Source of the DNA: Epiperipatus broadwayi
Lineage: Eukaryota; Onychophora; Udeonychophora; Euonychophora; Peripatidae
DNA length: 64,000 bases
Assembly (NCBI GenBank): GCA_028023455.1
Contig: JAQFVV010012398.1
Span: 4,116,682-4,180,681, forward strand
Direction of reading: 5' to 3'
Part shown: positions 33,784 to 47,513 of the stretch, one piece after another
How the letters are laid out: the number at the start of each line of letters is the position of its first letter
Numbering within the stretch: position 1 is the first letter of the stretch
The notes under the pieces: model-generated
What the model was told of the DNA's origin: nothing
The model's input: only the letters and a program-made list of their open reading frames with translations
The model's database searches: none
Program-made: the position numbers and the translations under genes

Positions 33784-34132
33784 CTGTAGAGAGAAAGAAA
33801 GAAAAAGTACTTACTAAAAAAAATAATTTATATTAAAAAAAATTAGAAAGAGAAAAATTAAATTAAAATGAACTTGAATATAATCTATTGTTTATAAAGA
33901 AACACCAAAGAAGTCTGTTTATCTCTAACAGATATTTTTTTATTTAAATAAACAAAATATTTTATTTTATCTTTTATTTACTTAACAAACAAAAAATTAT
34001 TTCCGTTGTTTATACATAATAAGTATCTTTTGTGGTGTTTCTTTAAACAATTAAATAATTATAATTAACAAAAAAATAAACGAATGCATCATAATCCTTT
34101 ATATTTGATTTAAACAAAACAAATTTAATTAC

Positions 34133-34348
34133 TTTATATTCTTTGTCTTTGCTCTTCACTTTTGAATACATTAATTGAGATCCTTCTATATTACATATTC
34201 TATCACCTGTTCCATGAAGAAGAAAAAATGGCCATTTAATTTGTTCTAATTTTCCTTGCAAATCACTGAGTGTATCAAGCATACAAACACCCCATTTGGC
34301 TTTAAATCCACCATGCCATACCAAAGGATCATTTTTATATATTTCCAC
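34133..34348 (-). CDS. MGLL-like: Monoglyceride lipase-like gene, exon with catalytic Asp
   Basis: This exon is 216 bases, phase 0 at both ends. It starts after TTTCTTTCATTAG with VEIYKNDPLVWHGGFKAKWG, the lid-to-core segment of monoglyceride lipase. It continues through LLHGTGDRICNIEGSQLMYS, where the D of GTGDR matches the catalytic aspartate of the family (GSADRLCD in vertebrates), and ends SKVKSKDKEYK. The donor GTAATT is weaker than consensus. The next exon follows after a 349-base intron. No stops or frame changes occur, and the exon is more conserved than anything around it, which argues for a live gene. Confidence 0.9.
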
Positions 34349-35160
34349 CTAATGAAAGAAATACAAATTATGTTCTTATTTATATACCATTTCATTACTA
34401 TTTGAAAATGCATGGGTAAAAAATAATAATCTAAACAAATAATTGTTTGAAAATTCTTTACTAAAAGACTGCAGTTAAAAAATCTGCCAGTCTATATCAC
34501 TGGATATAATAAAAATAATCCATAACTATATATCATGTGTATGCACAATATAAAATTATTTTTCATAGACAAGATCTGGATTTTTAATTTTCCCATACTA
34601 CAGTTTTGGGATTGAATACTAAGTTATGAATTAAACAACTTTAAAACAGACTTTTGAATGAAACTAATTGCTCTTAAAAGCATATGCTCAATATAAACAA
34701 AAAAAAGTCACGATGTTTCATTGATATAACCATATAAGTTAAAGAATGAAAGGTGCTTACAGTTAACATAAAATTAAGATTGCTGAAATGTATTGTTATT
34801 GATATAATCTTAGATTTTATAATTATATCAAAATGAAAAAGATGGACTTGAATCAAGTGCATCAATCTAAAATCTTCATTGGCGAAAGCTATAAGACAGA
34901 AATTGATATTGATATAATAGCACTGCCACTTGGTAACCATTAATTACTCAAACTAGCCTTTTGCTCTGGAATGGAGTAAAAAGAGTAATCATAAATCAAT
35001 ATTTAAGAGAAAAAATTTGTAAACATTAATAAGTTTACAAGCTCAGTTACAAGAAGCACTTCATTATTTCAAGAATAATAAAATTGCTAAAAACATGTCT
35101 TAATTTTTAACAATTAGATCTAAATTTCAAAATATGTTATCAAATATTTGTTCTACTCAC
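34349..35160 (-). other. Intron of the lipase gene (812 bp)
   Basis: Bounded by donor GTGAGT and acceptor CATTAG. It contains only AT-rich sequence. Confidence 0.75.
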
Positions 35161-35250
35161 TGTATCTTTATCCCTTGACACTAGAGTTGGGTCAGTGCCA
35201 CCCATTTGGAATTGAGGAGTTACTGAACACATAATTCGAGCTACCATACG
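35161..35250 (-). CDS. MGLL-like: Monoglyceride lipase-like gene, exon over the cap/lid region
   Basis: A 90-base phase-0 exon, between TTTTCTTTTAG and a consensus GTGAGT donor. It encodes RMVARIMCSVTPQFQMGGTD and PTLVSRDKDT. It corresponds to the vertebrate segment KVLNLVLPNLSLG...SSVLSRNKTE; the shared LVSRxK-(T/E)V join to the following exon is diagnostic. In the enzyme this stretch forms part of the lid that covers the hydrophobic acyl tunnel and contacts the membrane. The upstream intron is the 20.8-kb one. Confidence 0.87.
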
Positions 35251-38200
35251 CTAAAAGAAAAATGAATATATTATGTTAATATATATAAAGATGGGTTACA
35301 TACTATACATACTGTGCATGCATATATACATGTGTATGTATACATAAGTAACAGTGTCCTCTCAATATATACATATGGTTATATCACACAATATATATAT
35401 ATTACAATTAATATATATATAGAAAGAGAAAATATATATAAAACACATGCACACACATATATATTATCATTAGCTATAAAAGCAGATTTCCCATTTCTTC
35501 AAGTTACATTTTTCTCAGTTTCCTATCACTTTCTTTCTTTTTAAAATCAATAAGAGTATACAGAATTTCTTTAATGCTTACCTTAAATAATTTTAGTTTC
35601 TTGTATATAGTTTTCTTTCAAAACCTCTTCACTTTTTTCATTAAAATTGCTTCTAAATTTATACTCAATATGACAGCATAACAGCACACTTATCTTTGAC
35701 TATTTATTGACTCTTTTATTTTCTAAATTATATTTACTTATATATTAATCGTCTTTTTATATAACATAGAGAATTTAATTTTAAAATAATCAGCACTAAT
35801 ATTAGAACCAATCTATCAAGTTCTTTTTCCAGATCTATAAAGCAATTAATCATTTTCTTTTTTTTTTTTACTTTCTCTCAGCAAAGATCTTATGCATAAT
35901 TTAAAAATGTCATCTTTATATCTTTTCTAAATTCAAATGCTTATTCAATTAAAAAATGCATCCACTAAATTAATAAGTATCTTAACTGCACATGATGCTA
36001 AAGACTTCTGATAAGATTAATTGTTGGTAGATCATATATATTCTGCAGAAAACAAACAGTGGCTGGAAGAAATTCATGTTTTATATAAAAAAATAATGAA
36101 TTATTATTTTAAATGAATTAACTAAATGAATATTATCAGCTGATTTGAGACAGAAATATAAGAAAAGATAAAAATAAATGATTGCTTCAAAATTCCTAAA
36201 CAAATGATTGTCATCCCAGGCAAAACACTGTCTCATAGTAGAACAACATTCACATGACTAACATAGATGTAGTAGGAAATTTTCCTTCTGCTAAAAATAT
36301 CTAGTTACCAATTCAATATGAAAAAAATCCTATGCTTGATCAGAAAATCCTCAATTATTTGAAAAAAATTTCTCCAATGTGCCGCCAGTGATTTAAACTC
36401 CAGACCATGAATGTAGTTGAGTCATTCATTGTTAACTATGTCATAAGGACCTGTATATAATTTGGAGACATGAATAAAATATGGTTTAGAGAACATGTGC
36501 AATCATTATCAATATATCAGACTTCTTGATGATATTGTTGATTTGAGACATAATATTGAAAAAGCCTTTAGTAAGTACTAAGTGAAAATAAATAAAAAAT
36601 AGAGACATTATAAAAAACAAAGTAAACTTAGGGAAAACCGATAAAAATAAAACATTTTTAAATTAGATAATATCTGTTAGTCAGATTTAGAAAATTAGAA
36701 AAGTTAAACAATTATCTAGCATGAAAATAATTCAAAGTATAAAGCTGGTATAGGATTCCTATATGCAATCAAAAAAAAAGACTTTAATAAAAGAAGCTCA
36801 TCAATAGAAAACTTTGCAGTAAGATTTAAAGCAAATGCTTTTAACACCAAACATATACCCCTCTCCCATCAATCTGAAATTAACTCTTGCTGGTATACAA
36901 TGAATGTCCCAATGAAAAGATGACTGGTTTTTCTTTAAGATGCCCGAAACACCAACTCTGAATTATTACATACATTAGATAATAACATAGTTTAGTTACT
37001 ATAAAAATTTTAAGGCACCAGTGTATCTAAATTATGACATAAAATGTGATAGTGTGTTTTGTACTTTTGTGTTTTAATGCTTTCCTGCCCTTATGAATTC
37101 ATGCTAACCACTTAAAAATATTCATGAGACATAATTTGAATTACTTCAAATACTTCAATAATTTTTCCCAGTTAAAAAAAAATTATGTTAACATGTTGTT
37201 TCATCAAAGTTTATGATATAAAACATCCTGCCATATTTTAAATTGTAATTTATGACCCAGATATATTAACACCTCATAACATATTTATTAATAGATACTG
37301 CAAGCAGCTTGGAGAGAGAATCTGTGTGTTCATTGGAACACACTGTGTCCTTCATTACAGTATTATTATCATGAAAAATATTGGAGTGATAGAGAATGAA
37401 AATATTAATAGATAATTGAAACAATTTATGGATGAAAGTGATTTTGGAGAAAAAAATTCAACTGGATGAACAGCTTTAAAAATTTGTTCTAAGAATACAC
37501 TATTATGATTTGCAATGCCTAATAAAAACTAGAAAAAGAAAACAGCAAAACATTTACTTTTTTATAGGCAATTGTTGAATTAAAAACATGGACAACATTT
37601 TAAGCACTCTAAAAACAAATATTCAAGATTACTTCTTGATGCTGTGGTTATTCATAGAAATATGACAAATACAACATAAACAGTTTGAAATAAACAAGGG
37701 AATAAGAAAAGATATAGAAAATGAAAAAAAACCTTACAATTTATCTGCCATCAATTAATAGAAAAATTCATATCATAAACAATGAATATGTTTTCCATAT
37801 TTTTTTCTCTTGCAAATCAATCCAAGAGAGATCTGCTAATACTGAAATGAATTTTTTAAATGAGGAATCAAAGAAAAATACCATTGTAATCTAATACTTT
37901 ATTTCTTATCCAGGACTGAATTAAGAATTGTGGAATAATTTTGCAGTCTTATAAGATAATAATGTGAAATAATATCTCAAAATATTTGAAATAGTCTACA
38001 AACATGACGAATCTGTTTGAAATATTGATTGGACCATATATCATGCTGAATTCTTAAATTATTATGTAATGATACAGAAACAATACAACAGAAAATTGGA
38101 ATATTACAATTTTTAAAATTTAAATAAATAATATATAATTACTTCCAATGATTACTAACATTCTGGAAAAAGTACTTTCTAATGCATCTATATATGTGTG

Positions 38201-40069
38201 TGTACGTGTATATACATACACATTGCAATGCAAATAAGCAAAAAAATGCTTGACTAATTTTAATCTAAAAATAATAATAATAATAGTTATGAAAGGGAAA
38301 AAACCAGAATTAAAAAAATATATTCACATAATACTATAATGTTACACAACACATTTCAGAGACAACACCACAACACAGTTGACAAATAACAACACTTTTA
38401 AAAAAACACATCAATTTAAAAAGTTCAATACTTATCCTAACTGGCAAAGAATACGCAATTATTCTCACCAAGAGCTGTGATATGCAGGCAGAATGATCCT
38501 AGTATTAAATTAGATAGATTTAATTATTTTTTGTGTATAAAAATTAAGGAAAAGCAAACAAGGAGAAGCTAAAACCACCAAAGAAAGAATACGTATAAAT
38601 ACTTGAGTAGAAGGGAGGAAAAGAATAAAACTTTAAATATCTTTGATAAAAATATTAAAATAAAAATAATCAGAATAAATACAAAGCATTTCTCAATATC
38701 ACCAAATACTTTTGTACAAATATCAATCTCTTCTTATTGTCACTCCCATCAATAAATCATGAAATTCTCTAACTATAACTTCAATAATTTTTAGTGATAA
38801 TTTTTTTTTATAAAGTTCTAGTTTACTTGGTGATATTAGAATTAACGCAATACCATAGGGACACTATCTACTGGCATCAGCAAGACAATGCTCCTAACAG
38901 TAATGTAAAAATTCTGAGATATTTGGAAAACTAATGAAAGTTTTCTTCTGCAGCTATTTCTGAAATCTAAAACAAAATGAAGTCTAGAAAGTTAAATGAA
39001 TATCTAAAGATCAAATTTAGGATCAATTCCTTGACAAACTTATTTATGATGTAGATATTTAATGACTGTTCATAATGAGTATAGCCATCTACAAATAATT
39101 CTTAAAATTTTAAAACAGTATCACAATTCTATTCTTTATTCTTCTATAACATATGAAACATTTAAACTATATTAAACAAATTCTGAATCACCTGTTTTCT
39201 CTTAATTTATGATGAATGAATTTAATATAATCAAAATAATTAATCATAACAACCAAGTTTTGTAATCAAGGTCTTTAAAAACAGATTTTAATGGTTACTT
39301 TCATATCTTGGTGTAAAGATAATATGGCTCTATATTATATCTACGACTTAGGTTCAAATCCAGGATGAGCAAACTTGGAAAATTTTTTCAACAGGTTTAG
39401 CATTTTTTCCCATTTGCTGACCCATGGCCAAATCGGTTAGGAGAGTAAAACCTATTTTCAGATTTTCTTTACTTTGCTACTTTAATTAAGTTGCATGGTG
39501 AAGAAAGTGGTAGATTAAAGGTTGAAGAATCAACTTTCATATGAGAAATGACAAAAAAAAAAAGGAATGAATACTCAGTTTGATCAAATATTGCCATTTT
39601 GTTATTCAAAAATGATGTGAACATTTAAATTTACATTTATTATTAAGTACATTTAAATGCTTTTAAAAACTAGTTTTTAAAAAATGCAATTCTTAATATA
39701 AAAAAATTAATGATCAAAATATCTTATCTGATTATAGTAACAATTTTAAATAAATAAAAATAATTAAAGAGTAACTTATTTAAAAAACAGTATATTTAAT
39801 TTTCTAAATTTCTGGGCTTTATTTGTGCCTTCATGTAAGCAAACTTTATAGTTAATCTTTAAAACTCAAAAGATTTAAATATGAAGTCACATCATCTCAT
39901 TTCTATATATATTCAGGGGGAAATGTTTTTTACTTAACACAAAAAAAATCTTCAATTTTCTGATATGTGTTTGTACAAAATAATATAAACCACAATTAAC
40001 TTCTATATGATTGTAAAAAATGAACCTTCAATCCCAAAAACCATTTTCACATTGCAAAAAACAAATTTT
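35251..40069 (-). other. Lipase intron, left part
   Basis: Non-coding. ATATAT and TATACA microsatellites lie at 35280-35460. A decayed tRNA-like stretch (GGAGTTTAAATCAC on the minus strand near 36390) and a GGTTCAAATCC B-box-like sequence near 39352 hint at old SINEs. No exons recognised. Confidence 0.5.
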
Positions 40070-40364
40070 ATTTTTTCAACAAAAATTTTATTAACAATAA
40101 ATAGTGATTACATACTAATAAAGGATAGATAAATGAATAAATTGTACAATAATATGATTGTATAATGTTCTATTTGTTATCTGGCTAGATTTTGTTATGA
40201 GAGTACAATTGTTATACTCTTATGTGGTTAAGTATAGTGATGAGATTCTAATAACTTGATTAATGGAATAAGCATTTTTTATATAAACATGAATATTTTC
40301 TTTTAGAATTTCCTATTCTATAATGCTGGGTAGGTGGGAGTTGATAATCAGGAAAAGGAAAGTG

Positions 40365-43300
40365 CAGTTAAAGACCAGGTGTCATCAAAGACTTTACTGG
40401 AGGCCAGGAGCTGGTCACGTTTCTTGATTTTTTTGAGCATTTGATTAAACAATGGTATGATTTGTGGCGGGGGTAATTCCATGAGAGTTTTGAACATCTC
40501 ACTATCCATATGGAATAAAGGACAAAGGTAGAAAGCCTTATTATTGGAAAAAACCCATTATGAATGGCATTTTCAAGTGAGAAAATCATATCAGGTCTTA
40601 TGTTGGAATTGATTATAATTATATCTTTCAGTGTTTTAAGTCTTGGGCACTGGTGTATAATATGGTCTATGGTTTCTTCACGAGCCTACAGACCACATAT
40701 AGGGTCAATGCTGGTAAAACCTCTTCGGTGATAAAGGAACCAATTCGTGGGAAGCGCATTAAGATTTATTTTAATGATGAAGTCAAGGAATTTGGGTTCC
40801 AGACTCCATCTTTTAAAGTGTGAAATAAGTCTTTGGTTGGTTACTTTTAGACTGGTTTTTATGGGTTGTTGATTATAGTTGATTATATTGTATGCTTCCC
40901 ATAAGGTGATTTTTTTGTTAAGGTTAAAGGGGCATTATTGGGTTATAAAGTTGTAGGTGGTCTATTAGGGAGGCTATCCATGAACTGGCAGAGGGCGGAG
41001 GATGATCTGTCGGTGTAATTTTTTTAATAATGTTGGAGTATCCACAGGAGAGGATCAGATTATGTAGAGTGTTGTGGGTTTTCTGTAAAATTATTGCTTG
41101 TATTGAGTGGAATGACAGTCCATTGAACCTGTGTGGTCGTTGGATGCCTCGCAAGCTAATAGCAACTGTCCTTCCTCTCCAAAGAAGTTTGGTACATAAT
41201 CGGTTGATTTTATTTTGAAACTGTTTAGACATTTTTACGAATGGAAGGTAATATGAGATTTTTGGCATTATGATCATGTTGAGGAGGCCAACCTTTCCAT
41301 ATAATGAAAGGTATACTCTAGAGAGTGACATGGTGATGGCTTCAGTTGAATGGAGGATTGCATCTTGAATCTCTCTTGCCATTGCAGTTGGTGTTTTGAA
41401 GATTGGGAAACCTAGGTATCTTTGGGGTTTTGCAGAAAAGGGAGAGTTAATTTGTTTACCAGACATAATTTTCCAGATGGAAGATTTGTTAAAGTTTATT
41501 TGTAGGCCAAGTTTCGCTGTATTTCTGTTTAAGATGTTCATGAGATGGGGAAGGTATTATGTCATCTATATATGCAAATACATTGAAGTTTTTATTGAGA
41601 GAGGGAAGGAAAATTCCAGGGAGGTTTTTTCTATATCCATCAGAAGAGGGTTGATGTATGCTGTGAAGAAAAGGGCACTGAGTGGAGATCCTTGAGGGAT
41701 CGACTTGTATGGCTTGAAGCCTGGTGTGATCTTGCCATCAAGAGAGAGAAAAATCTCTCTGTTGTTGAGCAGATTGCTGATCATCTGAACAATCCCGGCT
41801 GGAATGTCACATTCCGACAGAATATCCAGGAGGATATTTATCTGGACTGAATCAAATGCTGCCACAACATCCAGCTGGACAGCAATAGGTTTTGATTTAC
41901 GATGTCCTCTGATGTAATTGAATAGTGCAGTTATATTGGACATAGCATGCGAGGTTGATGATTCCTTTTTTCCGTATTGGTTTGATGAGATATGGTTAAG
42001 GATTTGAGTTTGGATTTGATCTTTAATGACTGACTCAATTATCTTGATAAGCAATGGGGTCATGGAAATTGGCCGGATATTGTTAATGTCGTTTAGTGGT
42101 TTTGCTTTTTTAATAAAAGGCACGAGTGCCACTGGGTAAAGATCTGTTATGTTTCTGTTGCCGGAGGCTAGGTGATCAATCATTTTTTTAATAATTGGCA
42201 CAGTGAATTGACTGAGGTGTTTGAGAAGGAAATCTGGGATGCCATGAAGGCCAGGATGAATGCCGTCAGGGAGAGATGTTATCTTCTTTTTGATTTGGAT
42301 TTCTGTGATGCCATGTTCGCCGGGGTCACCAGCATCCAACCAGCTGTTTATAGGAGGAGCTCCATCTTTTTGCATTAATTGGCAGAATTGTTTGCTGATG
42401 TGCTGCATCATTGGAAAGCCAACGAGATTGGTTCCATTAGAATTAATGGATAAGGGAGTGATTTATTTTCTATTGTACTCCAGTGCCCATCTAAGGTAGT
42501 CTCTCGTCCAGCAGTGTTGTTGTGCTAAGAAACATTTGGCTCTTCTGATGGATATATATTCTGCAAGGGACTTTTGCTTGATTTTGTAGAGATTTTTAAG
42601 GAAGATGATTTTTTCTGTATTTGTGAAATTTTGCTGTAAAGCTTGAAGTTGTATATTAATGTCTGTTAGATCATTTAGAAGGCCATTAGGTCCTTTGATT
42701 TTCCTGGCATGGTGATTTAATATGGATTGTAGTATTCCGATGAAGGAAAACCAGCCCTCCTCAGCAGGAAGGAAAAGGATGTTTATTTTCTGGAAAAGGA
42801 TGTATGCCTCAGATACTATCGCTTCGGTCATATTTGATTGGGTGATCATGCGCATGGTTTTACCAGGTCCATCAATAGGTGCAGGGATTGAAATAGGTGT
42901 AAGTTATAATATTAGAGCCATATGATCAGAGAAAGCAACAGGGGCCAAGGCTGCATCAAGGTTGAAATGGAGGTCTGGGGTGTAGTAAACCAAATCAATC
43001 AGGGACTTTTTAGTTTTAGTATAGAAAGAGTAGGCTTCGGGAGGGAAGAAGCCCTCTCCACACATTAATCTGCGATTTATTAGATGCAAAAATCTCTTGT
43101 TGAAGTCATTGTATGTGGTGTTAAAGTCTCCCAGAAGAATAGTAGGGGAGGCTCTGTTAGCGTTGATGGCATTTAGGATGTGGATTATTTTTAGATATTG
43201 AGAGGTGTCTTTGGCTGTATATATATAAGCTATGATGATCGGATAACCCCAATAGTCTATTTCTATGATAATAATATTGGCATCTAGGAATAAAATGCTA

Positions 43301-43551
43301 AAACTGTTTGGTGGTGTTGACTTGCTGAGCAGAATACCGACTCCATCTGAAGCAGAATGGCCTATGGAAAATCTAGTAAATCCGAGAGTTGAGAGAAGAG
43401 ATAGTATTTTATGATCGGTCTTATGGTGATATTTAGTTTCACCCATAAGAAGTATATGAGGGGAGCAGAGCGAGAGCCAATTTTTAATAGCTAGAACTCT
43501 ATCAATTGAGTTGATGCCGTGAATGTTAATGCCAGCAATTTTGCAGAACAT
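40365..43551 (-). pseudogene. LINE ORF2 (endonuclease plus reverse transcriptase), frameshifted
   Basis: The ATG at 43551 starts MFCKIAGINIHGINSIDRVL and an uninterrupted 215-residue endonuclease containing MGETKYHHK, LLGDFNTTYNDF and VAFSDHMALIL. The linker frame is 42855-42463. The RT frame 42411-41566 includes LPDGIHPGLHGIPDFLL, PISMTPLLIKIIESVIKDQI, QLDVVAAFDSVQI and SIPQGSPLSALFF. The catalytic box FAYIDDIIPSPSHE (about 41540-41580) is shifted into another frame. The frame 41541-40924 holds the thumb region (RNTAKLGLQINFNKSSIWKI). The last part near 40590-40370 has IWIVR and SSWPPVKS. Few lesions and long frames point to recent insertion. Confidence 0.87.
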
Positions 43552-43557
43552 GATAGA

Positions 43558-43791
43558 TTAATCCAAACCGTCCTCAGCAAAGTGTACCAAGTCAATGTGG
43601 GACATCTCCATGTTAATGAGGTTTGATGTTGTTTGGCAATCAGAGTCTTGTGATTGAATTTGTGGAGAGATTGGTGATATAGTTGTTGGTTGAGGAAACG
43701 CATCCATGAAGTCTTCGGTGTCTGATGAAGTAGTGTAATCTGTCTGAGATTCGTCAGAAGGATCAATGGTAGCAATGGTTGTAGGATCCAT
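43558..43791 (-). pseudogene. LINE ORF1, C-terminal remnant
   Basis: An acidic, Thr/Ser-rich 77-residue frame ending GLD-stop six bases before ORF2. A run of Lys/Arg codons (KKRGK) just upstream matches the KKRKYKSRRGG segment near the end of ORF1 in the 20-26 kb element. The start Met is probably internal, because the element is truncated at about 43840. Confidence 0.5.
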
Positions 43792-43840
43792 GGTTTTCCT
43801 CTTTTTTTCTATGGATTTTTATTTGAAATCATACATTAAA

Positions 43841-44187
43841 CTTCCAAATGAAAGAAAACTAGAAAAAAATACAATCGAGCAAATAATGCATACAGTTAAT
43901 TCTCATCATCATTGTCATGTACTTGTTGCCACTCAATGATGCTCTAATCAATAAAAAATAACTGACATTATAATAAAGCTAGAAGAAACTACCATCAACA
44001 ATAAGCAAATACAGTATTAATTTTCTCACAGTGTCCAAATCTCAATCACTGGACCTGCTTTTAGTAGAGATTTAATATATGTATAAAATTAGAAAATTAT
44101 GAAACACATTAAATTTGAAAATCTAGGAAAAAGTAAGGTTAATATTCAATTTATTTAAAGATTACAAAGATATGAATCAAAAAACAT
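43841..44187. other. Lipase intron, spacer
   Basis: Nothing recognised. Confidence 0.4.
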
Positions 44188-44940
44188 ATTAATAATTTTT
44201 ATTACTCATTCATTAGACTACAGATTATCCAATAATGAATAATATTTCTGTAATGTAATTTTTAGTACATCACTCTCATGCAAGAAAGAGACTGGTTTCT
44301 ATCTGCTTTTAACACCTTGTGAAAAGATGTAATAATAAACCTACAACTAAAGACATGTGAAAAAGATATATGATCTCGAACATGCACATTTTACACTGAA
44401 CAAGCACTCATTAGTTGCCCCAGACCACATTCTCTTATACATATCTTGATTTATTGTTCAGTATATATATATAGATTGCAAATGACTACAATTTATTTGA
44501 TAAGTGTCAAATGTGCTACCCTCACAACTTTGAAACAAATCATTTAATAAAAGTATATTAATAATTTTTATAAGTTATTCATTAGATTAGAGATTATCCA
44601 ATAACGAATAATATTTCTATAATGTAATTTTCACTACACTACTCTCACACAAGGTAGAAGCTGGTTTCTATCTGCATTTAATACCTTATGGAGGGATAAA
44701 ATCCTAAACATATGACTAAAGATATGTGAAAATGATCTATGATCCCCAAAATGCACATTTTATGTTGAACCAGCACTCATCAGTTGGCTTAGACTGCAAT
44801 CTCTTACACATAACTTTATCATATAGATAGCAAATTACTATAATTTAATGGATGTGTCAAAAGTGCTGCCCTCATAAACTTTGACACAAATCACTTAAAT
44901 ATATTAATAATTTTTATTAGTCATTTATTAGACTAGAGAG
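44188..44940. repeat. Tandem repeat, period about 346-369 bp, 2.1 copies
   Basis: Copies start with ATTAATAATTTTTAT at 44188, 44557 and 44903. They share TTAGACTA.AGATTATCCAAT, CTGGTTTCTATCTGC, AACCAGCACTCATCAGTTGG-like and TCTCTTACACATA-like segments. The middle segment is also present in the repeats at 48900-49060 and 59880-61010, so these belong to one larger family. Confidence 0.75.
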
Positions 44941-46611
44941 AAAGTTTTTTTTTTTTAAGAAAAAAAAGATGAATATATGGAGAACAACAATAAGAAACAT
45001 AAATTTACAAGCATTTTTCAAAAAAGCAACCAAAAGTATTAAAAAAGAAAATATATATTGCTACCAGTGATGAAGCATGACTTTTTTAGGAATGGAAGCA
45101 CACTACATCTTTTTTTAATGTTTTTATTTTACTTGCCACAACAATTTTCACATATTTAAAAGATTGTGTATAATTTAAAAAGTGATTTAGTTTAAATTAT
45201 AAGTTAATTTTATACTTTGTTTTGCTTAGATCACATATATATAGGGAAATTCCATGTACCACCATCTTGTTATTTGGTTGTTTGCTATTTTTAAAATTAT
45301 TTTAAAATAATCTGTAAAAATTATATTATGCCATAACTGCATGTAGTATGGCGAGATGATGAAATCAAAATTTTATTAAAGAAAATAAATGTTTGTCAAA
45401 ATATATTTTAAGTGGTAAATAAGATTTAGCCAGTTGTGTTGATTGTTAAAATCTTGTGGGAAAGTAAATGGTCAAATATAAGAAAACATCCCGTTTGCGG
45501 ATTAAAACAAAAGCTAAAAGTTATTTTGGTCTCTAAAAATATCAAATTTTAAAGATTCTCATTACTAACTTCACTGGAAAAATTTTAATAAAAATGTGAT
45601 TTCATTGAACAAATGTAATTAGGCTGTTTTTTTGCTACATATATACTCAGTCAAATTTTAGAAAGGTCTGCAAGCAAAATCCACACCCGTTTGAAGTTTA
45701 GGATAGCAGAGTAGTTAGGCAAATTATACTATTCCTCATGCCCAAGGGATGACCTTCATCTCTATCATATGTGCCAAAATGGCATAAGCGAACATAGCAA
45801 TGGATAATACTTCAAGTAGAGAGCTGCTGCCCAGGGGTTAGGTAATAACCTTCATGACAACCACAAAAGCTCTCAGATGGACTTTAATTATTAATTTTCA
45901 AAACTATAGCTATAGTAAATTTAAATAAACACCCAGTTTAAAGTCTAATAATTCAAATTTTTCTTTTACTACAACCTGTAAACCCAATAGTAAACACTTG
46001 CTTGATTTACTGTAAAATAGCTCTGTAAAAATCATCTATTATCTTGAACCTGTTAAAGAGGTAAACTTAATAATTATTTTGTTAATTAAATTCTGTTTTA
46101 CTCTCGTATTTGTGGTGAAATCTATGCTCTTTTATATATTTAAGTTTTTAATATTTCATTTAGATATGTGATATGCCAAATATATTTCGAACCAGTGAAC
46201 AAATATATTTTAATAATTTTATTCCAAAGATAATATTTTTATCTTCAATTTAGTAATTATGATATAATGCTTAGTTATATTACACCCAAATCGCTGTTTC
46301 AAAATTAAACTTCATTAATTAATAACTGATCACCTTGTGATTATTGCAGTAATTTAAATCAACTCTGAATTCGATTTTATATAAAATTGTTATGGTTTGC
46401 TTTGTTATACTGATAAATTGTGATTTTAAGCATAGTTTTACTTAATTAATAATAGAATTCTGGCCAGGGAGATATTAATAAGGCATATTTAGTTATTTTC
46501 ATTAATTCCAATCCACTTAAATATGTTTTCCCTACCTTTTTATTAAATCTGATTAGAGATGAGAATTGTTTGTTAAATGAGGGTATTAATATATTTAAGT
46601 AACCGCTCTCT
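44941..46611. other. Lipase intron, non-coding
   Basis: AT-rich. Near 45680-45870 the sequence is slightly GC-richer (CTCATGCCCAAGGGATGACC; GCTGCTGCCCAGGGGTTAGG) and may be an old SINE, but no complete promoter boxes are visible. Confidence 0.35.
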
Positions 46612-46683
46612 CTTTATAACATATTTTAAGTGCCTATAAAGAGGAACCCCTTTCTTTTTATAACATATTTTAAGTGCCTATAG
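46611..46683. repeat. Short tandem duplication, 44-bp period
   Basis: TTATAACATATTTTAAGTGC followed by CTATA occurs twice, 44 bases apart. Confidence 0.8.
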
Positions 46684-47513
46684 TGAAGGATGTAGGGCTA
46701 GTTCAACCAGTTCACTCTATAATATGTTATTTGGGATTTATCCAAAACTAAGATAACATTTAGTTTGATGGATGATTATTCGCATCATTATCGAGCTATA
46801 TTATTAAGCTTGCATATTAAAAAAACTTAATAAACAGTCGCAATATTATCATTGTAGTAATGAAATTATACATCTAGCTAGCATTGTTATTTATCACTTG
46901 GCAAACCATAATATTAAATTAACATTATGTTGGTATATTAAATTCTTAGATGCATAGATTATTCGCTGAGCACAAAAGTCAGCTAATACACTTAAATGAA
47001 TTCGAACACTGTATTATGCTGGACTGATTCCATTCCATTGTATAATGCCTGCGAGCATAATATTTGATCACAATGTGATCCCTAAATAGTGTAATTTATT
47101 TTGCTTTTCATTACTAATAATTTTTAATAAATGTATTTAAATTTATCCTGACTTCATGATTCTTTTATCACATCCCAATCCAATCCACTTACTTTTTAAT
47201 TATATTACTAGATATTATTATACAAAAAGTCAATATTATATTAGCTTAGCCAGTAATACATATTTAGTCCAATTTTTATGATGTATGTGCGATTAGCAAT
47301 AGGATCTCATATTTCTCCTTGTTTGGAGTTAGCTCACGATTAAAATTAAGGCCCATGTGTAACCTCAGAAATGTCACTCATATGGTATTAAATCACAGAG
47401 TCCTAGTGAATGAGTTGAAGCTTGGTCCACACCCTGGATCTTACCATCCCATTTCAATCAGCTTAGTGTATTGGATTCCAGATTTTATGTGAATGTACAA
47501 ATCTGACCATTAC
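46684..47513. other. Lipase intron, non-coding
   Basis: Nothing firm; 47300-47470 is slightly GC-richer and unidentified. Confidence 0.35.

Larger units (their letters stand above)
40070..43840 (-). mobile_element. LINE of the 20-26 kb family, 5'-truncated, inside the lipase intron
   Basis: On the minus strand the end of ORF1, then ORF2, then a 3' UTR ending near AATAAA (complement of TTTATT, about 40085). It has the same family features as 19997-26305: linker RRAKCFLAQQHCWTRDYLRW, RT box SIPQGSPLSALFF, C-terminal IWIVR. The 5' end stops within ORF1 near 43840. It lies in the same orientation as the lipase gene. I could not define a target duplication. Confidence 0.85.

Noticed and set aside
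35280-35480. CRISPR-like or structured repeat
   Set aside because: Only TATACA and ATATAT microsatellites in a eukaryotic intron; no spaced direct repeats.
36360-36450. tRNA-Met-like gene on the minus strand
   Set aside because: Only a weak B box (GGAGTTTAAATC); no cloverleaf can be closed. At best an old SINE.
39330-39380. tRNA-derived SINE from GGTTCAAATCC
   Set aside because: A B-box match alone, without an A box at the right distance, tail or duplications.
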